DNA of 64,000 nucleotides from Nocardioides sp. Root122 (lineage in GTDB: Bacteria > Actinomycetota > Actinomycetes > Propionibacteriales > Nocardioidaceae): NCBI RefSeq assembly GCF_001425025.1, contig NZ_LMDE01000010.1, positions 1 through 64,000 on the forward strand, given 5' to 3'. Under the pieces are notes generated by a model. The model was not told where the DNA came from. It saw only the letters and a list, made by a program, of their open reading frames with translations, and did not search any database. Within the stretch, counting starts at the first letter, position 1. The number at the start of each line of letters is the position of its first letter. The translations under genes and the position numbers were made by a program. Shown here one piece after another: positions 7,887-17,268 of the stretch.

Positions 7887-9054
7887 GTTCCGTCCGGCCC
7901 GACTGACGCCCTAGGATCAGCGCGAGCTGCAGCGTGAAGGCCTCACGGGGACGGGTGGGCGACCATCCGGTGACCTCGGCGATCTGCCGCAGCCGGTAGC
8001 GCACCGTGTTGGGGTGCACGAACAGCGCCCGGGCCGTGCCCTCGATGGACGAGCCGTGCTCGAACCAGGCGCCGAGCGTCTCCAGGAGCGCGCCGCGGGT
8101 GGCCACCAGCGGGAGGTAGACGTCGTCGACGAGGTGGCGGCGGGCGTGGCCGTCGCCGGCGAGCGCGCGCTCGGGCAGCAGGTCGCGGCTGGCGACCGGC
8201 CGCGGGGCGTCGGGCCAGCCGCTCGCCGCGCGGTGGGCGGACAGTGCGGCCCGGGCGGAGGCGTAGGCGTGGGCGAGGTCGGCGGTCACCGGGCCGACGA
8301 CGACGGGTCCGTCACCGAAGTGGTCGAGCAGCCGGGTGGCCGCCTTCAGCGCGTCGTCGACGCCGCCGAGGACGACGACCAGCCGGTCGCCCTGGGTGGC
8401 GCAGAGCGCGTCCATGTCGCCGGCGCGCGCCGAGCGGCGTACGGACTCGAAGACATCGATCTCGGCGCGGTGCGGCGGCACCGAGCCCAGCACCACGGCC
8501 ACGTCGCCGTGCGCACCCCAGCCGAGGGCGCTCGCGCGCGACAGGACCGCCTCGTCGGTCTCGGCACGGACGACGGCGTCGACGACCAGCGCCTCGAGGC
8601 GGGCGTCCCAGGCGCCGCGGGACTCCGCCGCCCGGGCGTAGACCGCTGCGGTCGCGAAGGCGACCTCGCGGGCGTAGCGCAGCACCGCCTGGTGGACCTC
8701 GCCGACGTCCTCGGGGTGCAGCAGTGCGTCGATGTTGGTCTCGACGACCCGGATGCTCAACCGCACCAGCTCGACGGTCTGCTGGAGCGAGATCACGCCG
8801 GTGAGCTCGCGCGGTGCGGCGCCGAAGACGACCACGTCGAGGGGGTCGTGCGCCGACGCCTCGACCTCGACGTCGTACCACTCGACGAAGCCGCGGATGC
8901 CGGCCTGCACGATCAGGCCCACCCAGGAGCGGTCCTCCGCGCTCAGGTCGTCGAACCACGGCAGGTCGCTCGACATCCGTCCCGTGGCGGCGGTGCTCAG
9001 CGCCCCCGAGGAGCTGCGCAGCGCGTCGGCTGCGCGTCGGCGGGAAGGGGGCAT
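7882..9054 (-). CDS. fasR: PucR/CdaR-type transcriptional activator of FAS-II, FasR-like
   Basis: 390 residues from the ATG at MPPSRRRAADAL. A TACAGT hexamer 6 nt upstream and the lack of a ribosome site suggest a leaderless mRNA. The C-terminal PucR-type helix-turn-helix is clear (GTARALFVHPNTVRYRLRQI, about residues 345-365), preceded by a GGDEF-like CdaR central domain. Gene order (regulator then fabD) equals Rv2242-fabD in M. tuberculosis and SCO2386-fabD in Streptomyces, where the product (FasR) activates the fab operon. It very likely does the same here; the ligand is not evident. Confidence 0.88.
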   Translation of the reverse strand: MPPSRRRAADALRSSSGALSTAATGRMSSDLPWFDDLSAEDRSWVGLIVQAGIRGFVEWYDVEVEASAHDPLDVVVFGAAPRELTGVISLQQTVELVRLSIRVVETNIDALLHPEDVGEVHQAVLRYAREVAFATAAVYARAAESRGAWDARLEALVVDAVVRAETDEAVLSRASALGWGAHGDVAVVLGSVPPHRAEIDVFESVRRSARAGDMDALCATQGDRLVVVLGGVDDALKAATRLLDHFGDGPVVVGPVTADLAHAYASARAALSAHRAASGWPDAPRPVASRDLLPERALAGDGHARRHLVDDVYLPLVATRGALLETLGAWFEHGSSIEGTARALFVHPNTVRYRLRQIAEVTGWSPTRPREAFTLQLALILGRQSGRTEL

Positions 9055-9230
9055 GGGTCGACTGTAGTGCGGCCCGCGACGTAGTGGGATTCCCACGAAG
9101 GAGCGCCGGGGCAGCCCCTGGGCGTGCCGCCGGGCCGAGGTCACGACTTCGCATCGCCGCCCGACGCGCCGGTCGCGGTGACGAGGCCGTCTGGTTGAAT
9201 CCGGGACCGGACCCCCAGGTTGGAGCTCGA

Positions 9231-10217
9231 GTGCCCCGTCGCAGCAACCCGCACCTGCAGTACGCCACTGTGCACGGGCACAGGCGCGCCTACGTCCGCA
9301 AGGGCTCGGGCCCCGTGGTCCTGCTGCTCCACGGACTGGGCTGCGACCACACGACCTGGACGCCGGTCATCGACTCACTGGCCCGCACCCACACGGTGAT
9401 CGCGCCGGACCTGCTCGGGCACGGGGCGTCGGACAAGCCCCGCGCCGACTACAGCGTGGGCGGCTACGCCAACGGCATGCGCGACCTGCTCACCCTCCTG
9501 GGCATCGACTCCGCGACCGTGGTGGGGCACAGCTTCGGCGGGGGAGTGGCGATGCAGTTCGCCTACCAGTACCCCGAACGGACCGAACGGCTGGTCCTCG
9601 TCGGGTCCGGCGGTCTCGGGCCTGAGGTCACACCGGCGATCCGGGCGATCACGACCCCCGGCTTCCAGCAGGCGATGGGGGTGCTCTCCCTGCCCGGGTT
9701 GCGCCACCTCGTCACGACCTCGATGCGGGTCCTGGCCGCCAGCGGGGTGAGCCAGCTGCGCGACCTCGACGAGGTCGCCGAGATCTACGACTCCTTCAAG
9801 GACCCCGACACCCGGGCCGCGATCCGGCACGTGGTGCGCGCAGTGGTGGACTGGCGCGGCCAGATCGTCACCATGGCCGACCGCGCCTACCTCACCGAGG
9901 CGATGCCGATGTGCGTGGTGTGGGGCGCCGACGACCTGGTGATCCCGGTCGACCACGCGAGCAACGCCAGCGCCCTCGCGCCGACGGCGCGCATCGAGAT
10001 CATCCCCAACGCGGGCCACTTCCCGCACAAGGACCACCCGGAGCGGTTCGTGAAGATCATGCGCGACTTCATCCGGTCGACCGAGCCGAGCCGCTACGAC
10101 CGCGACCGGTGGCGGGCGCTCCTCGCCGAGGGGGCGTCGCGGGAGCCGGCGTACGGCGGGGCGGGCGACGCACCGGTCGCGCCGCTCCACGCCGTACGAC
10201 GGGCTGCCGGGGCCTGA
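9231..10217 (+). CDS. Alpha/beta hydrolase
   Basis: 328 residues starting at a GTG with GGAG five bases upstream; the longer open frame upstream reads through the regulator's promoter region and is not supported. Typical alpha/beta-hydrolase fold: oxyanion-hole motif LLHGLGCDHTTW (residues ~30-41), nucleophile Ser in GHSFGGG, acid Asp in WGADDLVIP and His in NAGHFPHKDHPERF. The substrate is unknown; the HG-LG-D pattern resembles C-C hydrolases and epoxide-hydrolase-like proteins. The tail of about 45 residues is Arg/Ala-rich. It is divergent from fasR with a 176-nt spacer and ends one base from the convergent VOC gene. Confidence 0.88.
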   Translation: MPRRSNPHLQYATVHGHRRAYVRKGSGPVVLLLHGLGCDHTTWTPVIDSLARTHTVIAPDLLGHGASDKPRADYSVGGYANGMRDLLTLLGIDSATVVGHSFGGGVAMQFAYQYPERTERLVLVGSGGLGPEVTPAIRAITTPGFQQAMGVLSLPGLRHLVTTSMRVLAASGVSQLRDLDEVAEIYDSFKDPDTRAAIRHVVRAVVDWRGQIVTMADRAYLTEAMPMCVVWGADDLVIPVDHASNASALAPTARIEIIPNAGHFPHKDHPERFVKIMRDFIRSTEPSRYDRDRWRALLAEGASREPAYGGAGDAPVAPLHAVRRAAGA

Positions 10218-10218
10218 G

Positions 10219-10602
10219 CTAGCCCCAGTTCGCGGCGTCCGTCAGGCAGAACGGGTGCCCGGCCGGGTCGATCAGCACCCGCCACGTCTCGCCGGGCTGC
10301 GGGTCGGCGAGCCTCGCGCCCAGGCCGGTTGCGCGCTCGGTCATCGCGTCGAGGTCGTCGACCGCGAGGTCGAGGTGGAACTGCTTGCGCCCGCCCTCGT
10401 CGGGCCAGGAGGGCGGCTGGTGGTCCGGGACGCGCCCCAGGCCCAGGGCGGGTGAGCCGTCCGGGCCGGTGAGCATCGCGTAGTCCTCGGTGCTGGCGGC
10501 GACGTCCCACCCCAGGAGGGCGGACCAGAACTCCGCCTCCGGTGCCACCTCCGCGCAGTCGAGCGTCACCATGGCTATCCGGGCTGTCTGCTGCTGGGTC
10601 AC
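10219..10602 (-). CDS. VOC (glyoxalase/bleomycin-resistance fold) protein
   Basis: 127 residues from a GTG with GAGGAG at good spacing. It contains the paired beta-alpha-beta-beta-beta units of the vicinal-oxygen-chelate fold: an N-half with TLDCAEVAPEAEFWSALLGW and a C-half with KQFHLDLAVDDLDAM and RVLIDPAGHPFCL. Such small actinobacterial VOC proteins often bind metals or hydrophobic ligands, and the function cannot be narrowed. It is divergent from the AraC-type regulator (115 nt), so the regulator might control it (inference). Confidence 0.85.
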   Translation of the reverse strand: MTQQQTARIAMVTLDCAEVAPEAEFWSALLGWDVAASTEDYAMLTGPDGSPALGLGRVPDHQPPSWPDEGGRKQFHLDLAVDDLDAMTERATGLGARLADPQPGETWRVLIDPAGHPFCLTDAANWG

Positions 10603-10717
10603 TGCTGTTCTCCTCGTGCTGCTCGTCGGGTCTCGGGACCAGCCTCGCGGCGACGACGGGGCGGCGGCTTGGAGAAAGGCGACAGGGCTTGTCGGAGGTG
10701 GGTCCTAGGCTCGGCGC

Positions 10718-11524
10718 GTGCCTTCCCGATCGAGCCGCGTGCAGGCGGCGGTCATGCGACCCAGCCGGGCCGAGCAGCTGATCGAGGTCGGCCGGGTGGA
10801 GCCCGACCCCGACCTGGCGGGGGTCGTCGACTACTTCTGGTGGGTCCGCTGGGACGTGCCCGCGCCGCACGAGCAGGAGGTCGTGCCCCGCCCGGTCGTG
10901 CACGTCAGCGCCGAGGTCGTCGAGGGCGAGCCGCGGCTGCTGGTGCACGGCGTGCATCCCCGCATGTTCCGCCGGCGGCTGGAGGGCACGGGGCACACGG
11001 TGGCGGCAGGGTTCCGCCCGGCCGTGTTCCACCCGTTCCTGCGCGCGGACGTCGGCGCGCTCGAGGGTCGGGAGGTGGCGGCTGCCGCGGTGCTCGGGGT
11101 CGACGACCGCCCGGTGGCCGAGGAGGTGCTCTCCCACGACCGTCCCGAGGACGCCGCGGCCGTGCTCGCCGAGTGGCTGCGCGGGCTCGCGCCCGAGGAC
11201 GACCCGCTGGTGCCCGAGCTCGCTGCCCTGGTCGAGCGGGCGGAGGCCGACACCTCACTGGTGCGCGCAGAGCAGCTGGCCGACCTGGCCGGGGTCAGCC
11301 TCCGCACGCTCCAGCGCCGCTTCCACTCGCACGTGGGGATCGGCCCGAAGTGGGTGGTGCAACGGTTCCGGCTGCTCGACGTCACCGCCGCGGCCCACGG
11401 TGACGGCCGGGTGGACTGGGCCGAGCTCGCCGCGCGCCTCGGCTACGCCGACCAGTCACACCTGATCCGGGCCTTCACGCAGCTGGTGGGCCACCCTCCC
11501 GCGACCTATGCGCGCGAGGCGTGA
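10718..11524 (+). CDS. AraC-family transcriptional regulator
   Basis: 268 residues. The C-terminal AraC DNA-binding domain is clear: first HTH VRAEQLADLAGVSLRTLQRR (about residues 185-205) and second HTH WAELAARLGYADQSHLIRAF, ending with HPPATY. The N-terminal ~150 residues match the DUF6597-type sensor of actinobacterial AraC proteins (YFWWVRWDVP, FRPAVFHPFL). GTG start with TAGGCT six bases upstream, so probably leaderless; an in-frame ATG 36 nt later is an alternative. Convergent with aceE. Confidence 0.88.
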   Translation: MPSRSSRVQAAVMRPSRAEQLIEVGRVEPDPDLAGVVDYFWWVRWDVPAPHEQEVVPRPVVHVSAEVVEGEPRLLVHGVHPRMFRRRLEGTGHTVAAGFRPAVFHPFLRADVGALEGREVAAAAVLGVDDRPVAEEVLSHDRPEDAAAVLAEWLRGLAPEDDPLVPELAALVERAEADTSLVRAEQLADLAGVSLRTLQRRFHSHVGIGPKWVVQRFRLLDVTAAAHGDGRVDWAELAARLGYADQSHLIRAFTQLVGHPPATYAREA

Positions 11525-11544
11525 CCCACCAGTGACGGGACGAC

Positions 11545-11561
11545 CGACGCCTCAGGCGTCG
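11545..11561. terminator. Possible convergent hairpin at the aceE stop
   Basis: A 7-bp perfect stem (CGACGCC with GGCGTCG) has the aceE stop codon complement TCA as its loop. It lies between the convergent AraC and aceE genes. It is short and without a U-tract, so the call is tentative. Confidence 0.35.
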
Positions 11562-14335
11562 CCGCCCTCCTGCTTGATGTCCTTGGTCGCCGTGGGGTCG
11601 TCGATCCGGTAGCGCTCGGCTGCCTCGACGACCTTCTCGACCGGGAACTGGCCGGCGTCGGCCAGTGCCTGGAGCGCCTGCACCACGACGCTCTGCGCGT
11701 CGATGTGGAAGAAGCGCCGTGCGGCGGGACGGGTGTCGGCGAAGCCGAAGCCGTCGGCACCGAGCACGCGGTAGTCGGCCGGCACCCAGCGGGCGATCTG
11801 CAGCGGGACGGCCCGCATGTAGTCGGAGACCGCGACAACCGGGCCGTCGACACCGGCGAGCTTGTCGCTGACGTAGGCCGTGCGGCGCTCCTCGCCGGGG
11901 TGGAGCAGGTTCCACTGCTCGGCGGCGGCACCGTCGCGGGCCAGCTCGTTCCAGGACGTGACCGACCACAGGTCGGACCGGACGCCCCAGTCCTCGGCGA
12001 GGAGGCGGGCCGCCTCGTCGATCCACGGGTAGCCGACGCCGGAGGCCATCAGCTGCACGCGGGGGCCCTCGCCCTCCGCGGTCGACACCTTGTGGATGCC
12101 GCGCAGGATGCCGTCGACGTCGACGTCGGAGGGCTCGGCCGGCTGGGAGACCGGCTCGTTGTAGACGGTGAGGTAGAAGATGACGTCCTCGCCGTGGCCC
12201 TCGGGCCCGCCGGTGCCGTACATCCGCTCGAGCCCGCTCTGCATGATGTGGCTGATCTCGTAGGCGAAGGCCGGGTCGTAGTGCACGATCGCCGGGTTGG
12301 TCGCCGCGAGGAGCGGGGAGTGGCCGTCGGCGTGCTGGAGGCCCTCGCCGGTCAGCGTGGTGCGCCCGGCCGTGGCGCCGATCAGGAAGCCGCGCGCCAG
12401 CTGGTCGGCCATCGCCCAGATCGAGTCACCCGTGCGCTGGAACCCGAACATCGAGTAGAAGATGTAGAACGGGATCATGTGCTCGCCGTGCGTGGAGTAC
12501 GCCGAGCCCGCCGCTGTCGCGGACGCCATGGCGCCAGCCTCGGAGATGCCCTCGTGGAGCATCTGGCCCTGCGCGGACTCCTTGTAGGAGAGCAGCAGCT
12601 TGCGGTCGACGGACTCGTACTGCTGGCCACCGGGGTTGTAGACCTTGGCGCTCGGGAACATCGAGTCCATGCCGAAGGTGCGGTACTCGTCGGGGGCGAT
12701 CGGCACGATGCGGTCGCCGATCTCCGGGTCCTTCATCCAGTCGCGCAGCAGCCGGACGACGGCCATGGTCGAGGCGATCTTGTTCTTGCCCGAGCCCTGC
12801 TTGAGGTCGGAGTAGATGTCGTCGCCCGGCAGCTTGAGCGAGGCCGCCCGGTTGATGCGGCGCGGGATCGAGCCGCCGAGGGCCGTGCGGCGCTCGAGCA
12901 TGTACTCGATCTCGGGGGACTCCGCACCCGGGTGGTAGAACGGCGCGCCACCGGTCTTCTCGTAGGACTCCTCGAGGTCGCGGTCGCTGATCGGGAGGTA
13001 GAGCCGGTCGCGGAACTTCTTGAGGTCCGGGAGGGTCAGCTTCTTCATCTGGTGGGTGGCGTTCTTGCCCTCGAGGGCATCGATCGTCCAGCCCTTGATG
13101 GTGTGGGCGAGGATCACCGTCGGCTGACCGGTGTGCTTGGTCGCGGCGTCGAACGCGGCGTAGACCTTGCGGTAGTCGTGGCCACCGCGCGGCAGCTTCT
13201 CGATCTGCGTGTCCGACATGTGCTCGACCATCTTGCGCAGGCGCGGGTCACCGCCGAAGAAGTGCTCGCGCACGTAGGCGCCGTCCTCGGTGGAGTAGGT
13301 CTGGAACTGTCCGTCGGGGGTGGAGTTCATCCGGTTGACCAGGACGCCGTCGACGTCGCGGGCGAGCAGGGCGTCCCACTCGCGGCCCCAGACGACCTTG
13401 ATGACGTTCCAGCCGGCGCCGCGGAAGTTGGCCTCGAGCTCCTGGATGATCTTTCCGTTGCCGGTCACCGGGCCGTCGAGCTGCTGGAGGTTGCAGTTGA
13501 TGACCCAGGTGAGGTTGTCGAGCTCCTCGCGCGCGGCGATGCGGATCGCGCCGAGCGACTCGGGCTCGGCCATCTCGCCGTCGCCCATGAAGGCCCACAC
13601 GCGCTGCTGGTCGGTGTCCTTGATGCCGCGGTTGTCGAGGTAGCGGTTGAACCGGGCCTGGTAGATCGAGTTGATGGCGGTGAGGCCCATCGACACGGTC
13701 GGGAACTCCCAGAAGTCCGGCATCAGGCGCGGGTGCGGGTAGGACGGGAGGCCGGCGCCCTTGCCGTGCTGGACCTCCTGGCGGAAGCGGTAGAGCTGCT
13801 CCTCGCTGAGGCGGCCCTCGAGGAAGGCGCGGGCGTAGACGCCCGGCGAGCCGTGGCCCTGGATGTAGATCTGGTCGCCGCCGCCCTCGTGGTCCTTGCC
13901 GCGGAAGAAGTGGTTGAAGCCGACCTCGTAGAGCGAGGCGGACGACTGGTAGGTGGCGATGTGACCGCCGACCTCGAGGCCCTTGCGGTTGGCGCTGGAG
14001 ACCATCACCGCGGCGTTCCAGCGGATGAACGCGCGGATGCGGCGCTCGAGCTCCTCGTCACCGGGGAACCAGGGCTCGCGCTCCGGGGGGATGGTGTTGA
14101 TGTAGTCGGTCGAGCGCAGGGCCGGGACGCCGACCTGCTTCTCGCGGGCCCGCTCCAGCAGCCGCAGCATGACGTAGCGAGCCCGGTCACGACCGCGGTC
14201 GTCGAGCATCGCGTCGAAGGACGCGAGCCACTCCTGGGTCTCGTCGGGGTCGATGTCGGGCAGCTGGGTGGGGAGGCCCTCGTGGATCACCGACGCGATG
14301 GCCGGGCTCTTGCTGGACTTCTCGGCGTCACTCAC
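11552..14335 (-). CDS. aceE: Pyruvate dehydrogenase E1 component, homodimeric type
   Basis: 927 residues, the usual length of actinobacterial homodimeric E1. It decarboxylates pyruvate with thiamine diphosphate and passes the acetyl group to the lipoyl E2, supplying acetyl-CoA for the neighbouring fatty-acid genes. The ThDP/Mg motif is intact ([15 protein letters not shown] ... NLTWVINCN, around residues 250-285), as are the Q-rich transketolase regions ([19 protein letters not shown]). GTG start at MSDAEKSS, with a CACGAT hexamer 6 nt upstream. A nested palindrome (14360-14395) covers the expected -35. E2 and E3 are not in the window. Confidence 0.97.
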   Translation of the reverse strand: MSDAEKSSKSPAIASVIHEGLPTQLPDIDPDETQEWLASFDAMLDDRGRDRARYVMLRLLERAREKQVGVPALRSTDYINTIPPEREPWFPGDEELERRIRAFIRWNAAVMVSSANRKGLEVGGHIATYQSSASLYEVGFNHFFRGKDHEGGGDQIYIQGHGSPGVYARAFLEGRLSEEQLYRFRQEVQHGKGAGLPSYPHPRLMPDFWEFPTVSMGLTAINSIYQARFNRYLDNRGIKDTDQQRVWAFMGDGEMAEPESLGAIRIAAREELDNLTWVINCNLQQLDGPVTGNGKIIQELEANFRGAGWNVIKVVWGREWDALLARDVDGVLVNRMNSTPDGQFQTYSTEDGAYVREHFFGGDPRLRKMVEHMSDTQIEKLPRGGHDYRKVYAAFDAATKHTGQPTVILAHTIKGWTIDALEGKNATHQMKKLTLPDLKKFRDRLYLPISDRDLEESYEKTGGAPFYHPGAESPEIEYMLERRTALGGSIPRRINRAASLKLPGDDIYSDLKQGSGKNKIASTMAVVRLLRDWMKDPEIGDRIVPIAPDEYRTFGMDSMFPSAKVYNPGGQQYESVDRKLLLSYKESAQGQMLHEGISEAGAMASATAAGSAYSTHGEHMIPFYIFYSMFGFQRTGDSIWAMADQLARGFLIGATAGRTTLTGEGLQHADGHSPLLAATNPAIVHYDPAFAYEISHIMQSGLERMYGTGGPEGHGEDVIFYLTVYNEPVSQPAEPSDVDVDGILRGIHKVSTAEGEGPRVQLMASGVGYPWIDEAARLLAEDWGVRSDLWSVTSWNELARDGAAAEQWNLLHPGEERRTAYVSDKLAGVDGPVVAVSDYMRAVPLQIARWVPADYRVLGADGFGFADTRPAARRFFHIDAQSVVVQALQALADAGQFPVEKVVEAAERYRIDDPTATKDIKQEGGDA

Positions 14336-14359
14336 CCGCTCATCGTGTCACGCGTCCCG

Positions 14360-14395
14360 CCCGCACGAAATCTACCCGCGGGTAGACCGTGCGGG
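14360..14395. promoter_or_regulatory. Nested palindrome over the aceE -35 region, candidate operator
   Basis: The core is a perfect 16-bp palindrome TCTACCCGCGGGTAGA (14371-14386). Outer arms CCCGCACG (14360-14367) and CGTGCGGG (14388-14395) are also perfect complements. With the likely aceE -10 at 14342-14347, the site spans the -35 position. This is the normal place for a repressor that senses a central-carbon signal; which regulator binds is unknown. Confidence 0.5.
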
Positions 14396-14515
14396 TGTGA
14401 GACGTCGCACCCATGAGGGGGTCGTCGTACGGGACGGGGTTGCGGCTCCTGCCGTGTTCCTGTGGACTGTGCGTCACCGTGCGCACTGGGCGCACCGGGA
14501 CATGGGAGGCACTGC

Positions 14516-14944
14516 GTGAGCTCGACGGTGGGCGACTCTGCCCCAGCGACAGGTGTGGCGGACCGGTTGGGGCTCAAGCCCGGCATGGTCGTCCAGGAGC
14601 TCGGCTGGGACAACGACACCGATGACGAGCTGCGCATCGCCGTCGAGGACTGCATCGACGCAGACATGGTCGACGGTGACTACGGCAACGTGGTCGACGC
14701 GGTCCTGCTCTGGTGGCGCGCCGACGACGGCGACCTCGTCGACGGGCTCGTGGACGCGCTGACCGACCTGGTCGGCGGTGGGTCGATCTGGCTCCTGACC
14801 CCGAAGGTGGGGCGGTCCGGCACGGTCGACGCCGCCGACGTCGCCGAGGCCGCGCCGGTCGCGGGCCTCTCGCAGACCACGACCGCAGCGGTCAGCAAGG
14901 ACTGGCAGGCCACGCGCCTCGTCGCTCCGAAGACTCCCGCGTGA
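14516..14944 (+). CDS. DUF3052 family protein
   Basis: 142 residues from a GTG with GGGAGGC 5-6 nt upstream. It matches the actinobacterial DUF3052 family (LGLKPGMVVQELGWDNDTDDELR at the N-terminus, GGSIWLLTPKVGRSGTVDAADVAEAA at the C-terminus). The acidic, mixed alpha/beta sequence has no catalytic motif and the family function is unknown. Its position beside aceE equals Rv2239c in M. tuberculosis. Its stop overlaps the next start (GTGA), so it is translationally coupled to the acyl-CoA synthetase. Confidence 0.88.
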   Translation: MSSTVGDSAPATGVADRLGLKPGMVVQELGWDNDTDDELRIAVEDCIDADMVDGDYGNVVDAVLLWWRADDGDLVDGLVDALTDLVGGGSIWLLTPKVGRSGTVDAADVAEAAPVAGLSQTTTAAVSKDWQATRLVAPKTPA

Positions 14945-16596
14945 CCAAGCCCGGCGCCACTGCGGCCCGCGCCGTCGCGGGCACGGTCTCCGGGTTCGGC
15001 GCCACCGTCCGCGTCCTGGGCCGCGCTGGCGTCATCCGCCCCTATGGTCCGCGCACGCTGGTCGACATCGGCCGGGTGGTGCTCCGCTGGGGCACCGGGC
15101 CGGCCGGCGGCTTCGCGACCCTGGCCTCCCGCGCTCCCCACGACGTGGGGGTCATCGACGAGCTCGGTGAGCTGACGTGGGCCGAGCTGCACCGCCGCTC
15201 CAACTCCCTGGCGCGCGCAATGTCCGAGCGTGGCGTGCGGGAGGGCGACTCGGTCGCCGTCATGTGCCGCAACCACCGTGGCTTCATCGACGCCTCCATC
15301 GCGGTCGCCAAGCTCGGCGCCGACATCCTCTACCTCAACACCGCCTTCGCCGGCCCCCAGCTCGTCGACGTGCTCGAGCGCGAGGCGCCGCGGATGGTGG
15401 TCCACGACGAGGAGTTCACCGGGCTCCTCGCCGGGGCCGGCGTCGAGCGCCGGCTGCTGGCCTGGACCGACGGCGACCTGGAGGGGGAGACGCTCGATCA
15501 GCTCGTCGGCGCGTACGACGAGGGCGACCTGCAGCCGCCCGGTCGCCACGCGCGGGTCGTGATCCTCACCTCGGGCACGACCGGGGCGCCCAAGGGCGCA
15601 CCCCGCAAGGAGGCCGGCATCGATGCCGCGGTCTCCCTGCTGTCGCGGATGCCCCTGCGAGCCGGCTGGCGCACGCACATCGCCGCACCCCTCTTCCACA
15701 CCTGGGGCTTCGCGCACCTCGCGCTCGCGATGCTGCTGGGGTCCACCGTGGTGCTGCGGCGCTCGTTCGACCCGCTCGTCGCGCTGCGCACCGCCCAGGA
15801 CGAGCGCTGCGAGTCCCTGGTGGTGATCCCGGTGATGCTGCAGCGAATGCTGGCCCTGGAGCCCGAGGTGCTCGACGGCATCGACCTGTCCCGCGTGCGG
15901 GTGGTCGCCTCCTCCGGCTCGGCGCTGCCCGCCACCCTCGCCCAGGCGTGGATGGACCGCTTCGGCGACAACCTCTACAACATCTACGGCTCCACCGAGG
16001 TCGCCTACGCCTCGATCGCGACGCCGGAGGACCTGCGCGCCGACCCCACGTCGGCCGGCAGGCCGCCCTACGGCACGGTCGTGAAGATCCTCGACGAGGC
16101 GGGCCACGAGCTGCCCCGTGGCGAGACGGGCCGGATCTTCGTCGGCAACGGCCTGCTCTTCGAGGGCTACACCCATGGCGGTTCGAAGGAGGTCGTCGAC
16201 GGCCTGATGTGCTCGGGCGACGTCGGCTACTACGACGAGGCCGGCCGGCTCCACGTCTCGGGCCGCGACGACGACATGATCGTCTCCGGCGGGGAGAACG
16301 TCTTCCCGCAGGAGGTCGAGGACTGCCTGGTGGCCCACGAGCGGGTGCAGGAGGTCGCCGCGATCGGCGTCGCCGACGACGACTACGGCCAGCGGCTGCG
16401 CGCGTTCGTGGTGCGCGACGGCGACGTGTCGGCCGACGAGCTGCGCGAGCACGTCAAGGCCCACCTCGCCCGTTACAAGGTGCCGCGTGAGATCGTCTTC
16501 CTCGACGAGCTGCCGCGCAACGCCACGGGGAAGATCCTCAAGCGCGAGCTCGCCCACCTGGATCGGACCCAGCAGGAGAGCGAGGGCGAGTCGTGA
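14941..16596 (+). CDS. AMP-forming fatty acyl-CoA synthetase (FadD2/FadD12-like)
   Basis: 551 residues from a GTG overlapping the DUF3052 stop. It activates a carboxylic acid to the acyl-adenylate and then acyl-CoA. P-loop TSGTTGAPKGAPRKE, the YGSTEVAYA motif, GRDDDMIVSGGENVFPQEVE and the C-terminal lysine in NATGKILKREL are all present. A hydrophobic N-terminal ~60-residue extension (RPYGPRTLVDIGRVVLRWG) is typical of the FadD2/FadD12 subgroup. It is inserted between DUF3052 and ahpE with 4-nt overlaps at both ends. Chain-length preference is unknown. Confidence 0.93.
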   Translation: MTKPGATAARAVAGTVSGFGATVRVLGRAGVIRPYGPRTLVDIGRVVLRWGTGPAGGFATLASRAPHDVGVIDELGELTWAELHRRSNSLARAMSERGVREGDSVAVMCRNHRGFIDASIAVAKLGADILYLNTAFAGPQLVDVLEREAPRMVVHDEEFTGLLAGAGVERRLLAWTDGDLEGETLDQLVGAYDEGDLQPPGRHARVVILTSGTTGAPKGAPRKEAGIDAAVSLLSRMPLRAGWRTHIAAPLFHTWGFAHLALAMLLGSTVVLRRSFDPLVALRTAQDERCESLVVIPVMLQRMLALEPEVLDGIDLSRVRVVASSGSALPATLAQAWMDRFGDNLYNIYGSTEVAYASIATPEDLRADPTSAGRPPYGTVVKILDEAGHELPRGETGRIFVGNGLLFEGYTHGGSKEVVDGLMCSGDVGYYDEAGRLHVSGRDDDMIVSGGENVFPQEVEDCLVAHERVQEVAAIGVADDDYGQRLRAFVVRDGDVSADELREHVKAHLARYKVPREIVFLDELPRNATGKILKRELAHLDRTQQESEGES

Positions 16597-17066
16597 ACGG
16601 GCCGGGCCTGTGCATCGGTGACGAGGCACCCGACTTCACGCTGCGCGACCAGTTCGGGCAGGACGTGCGCCTCAGCGACTTCCGTGGGCGCAAGGCGGTG
16701 GCGCTGATCTTCTTCCCGTTCGCCTTCACCGGCGTCTGCACCGGCGAGCTGTCGGCCGTCCGCGACCGGCTCGACGAGTTCCTCAGCTTCGACACCGAGG
16801 TGCTCGCCCTATCGTGCGACTCCGTCTACGCCCTGCGGTCCTTCGCCGAGGCCGAGGGCCTGAACTTCCCGCTGCTCTCCGACTACTGGCCCCACGGGGC
16901 GGTGGCCTCGGCCTACGAGGTGTTCGACAGCGTCAAGGGCGCCCCGCGCCGGTCGTCGTACGTCGTGGACCTCGAGGGGCGGCTGCGGTGGTCGGTGCAC
17001 AACGCCAACCCCGACGGTCGTGACCTCGACGAGCACCTGCGCGAGCTGCACGCCGCCTTGTCCTGA
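16593..17066 (+). CDS. ahpE: One-cysteine peroxiredoxin, AhpE type
   Basis: 157 residues; GTG start overlapping the acyl-CoA synthetase stop (GTGA). It reduces hydroperoxides and peroxynitrite using peroxidatic Cys49 in PFAFTGVCTGE. No resolving Cys is seen at the usual C-terminal site, fitting the AhpE subfamily; Cys7 and the Cys in LALSCDS are not at resolving positions. The usual TRX-fold landmarks APDFTLRDQFGQDVRLSDFRG are present. Gene order with DUF3052 and aceE matches M. tuberculosis Rv2238c-Rv2241. It is the last gene of the three-gene operon. Confidence 0.94.
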   Translation: MNGPGLCIGDEAPDFTLRDQFGQDVRLSDFRGRKAVALIFFPFAFTGVCTGELSAVRDRLDEFLSFDTEVLALSCDSVYALRSFAEAEGLNFPLLSDYWPHGAVASAYEVFDSVKGAPRRSSYVVDLEGRLRWSVHNANPDGRDLDEHLRELHAALS

Positions 17067-17151
17067 GCCCGGCGGAGCGAGTGGTCTAGACCGGCTGCGA
17101 GAAATGTCGGATTCCTCGAACAGGCTTGGGTGGCGGTGTAATCTTGTACTT

Positions 17152-17189
17152 GTTGAGCCGCTGGTGACCCGAGACGCCAGCGGCTCAAC
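17152..17189 (+). terminator. Perfect 13-bp hairpin between ahpE and tRNA-Val
   Basis: Arms GTTGAGCCGCTGG (17152-17164) and CCAGCGGCTCAAC (17177-17189) enclose a 12-nt loop and are followed by TCATTTCATTT, a fair U-rich tail. It probably ends the DUF3052-ahpE transcript. A -10-like TAATCT at 17139-17144 just upstream leaves open a tiny independent RNA. The stretch 17067-17151 holds nothing else I can name. Confidence 0.6.
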
Positions 17190-17268
17190 TCATTTCATTT
17201 CCGCTCCGTCGGGGGCCTGGTGCGGGATTCCGGACCTGCCGAGCCGGTCCCGTAGTGTGTGCCCTCGC

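Noticed and set aside
8814..9230. N-terminal extension of the alpha/beta hydrolase
   Set aside because: Overlaps fasR and its promoter on the other strand and is Arg/Pro-rich noise; GTG at 9231 has a ribosome site and the family start.
11705..14416. 903-codon open frame on the plus strand opposite aceE
   Set aside because: Antisense shadow caused by GC3 bias; its sequence is Val/Asp/Gly/Ala-rich low complexity without any domain, while the minus strand is clearly aceE.
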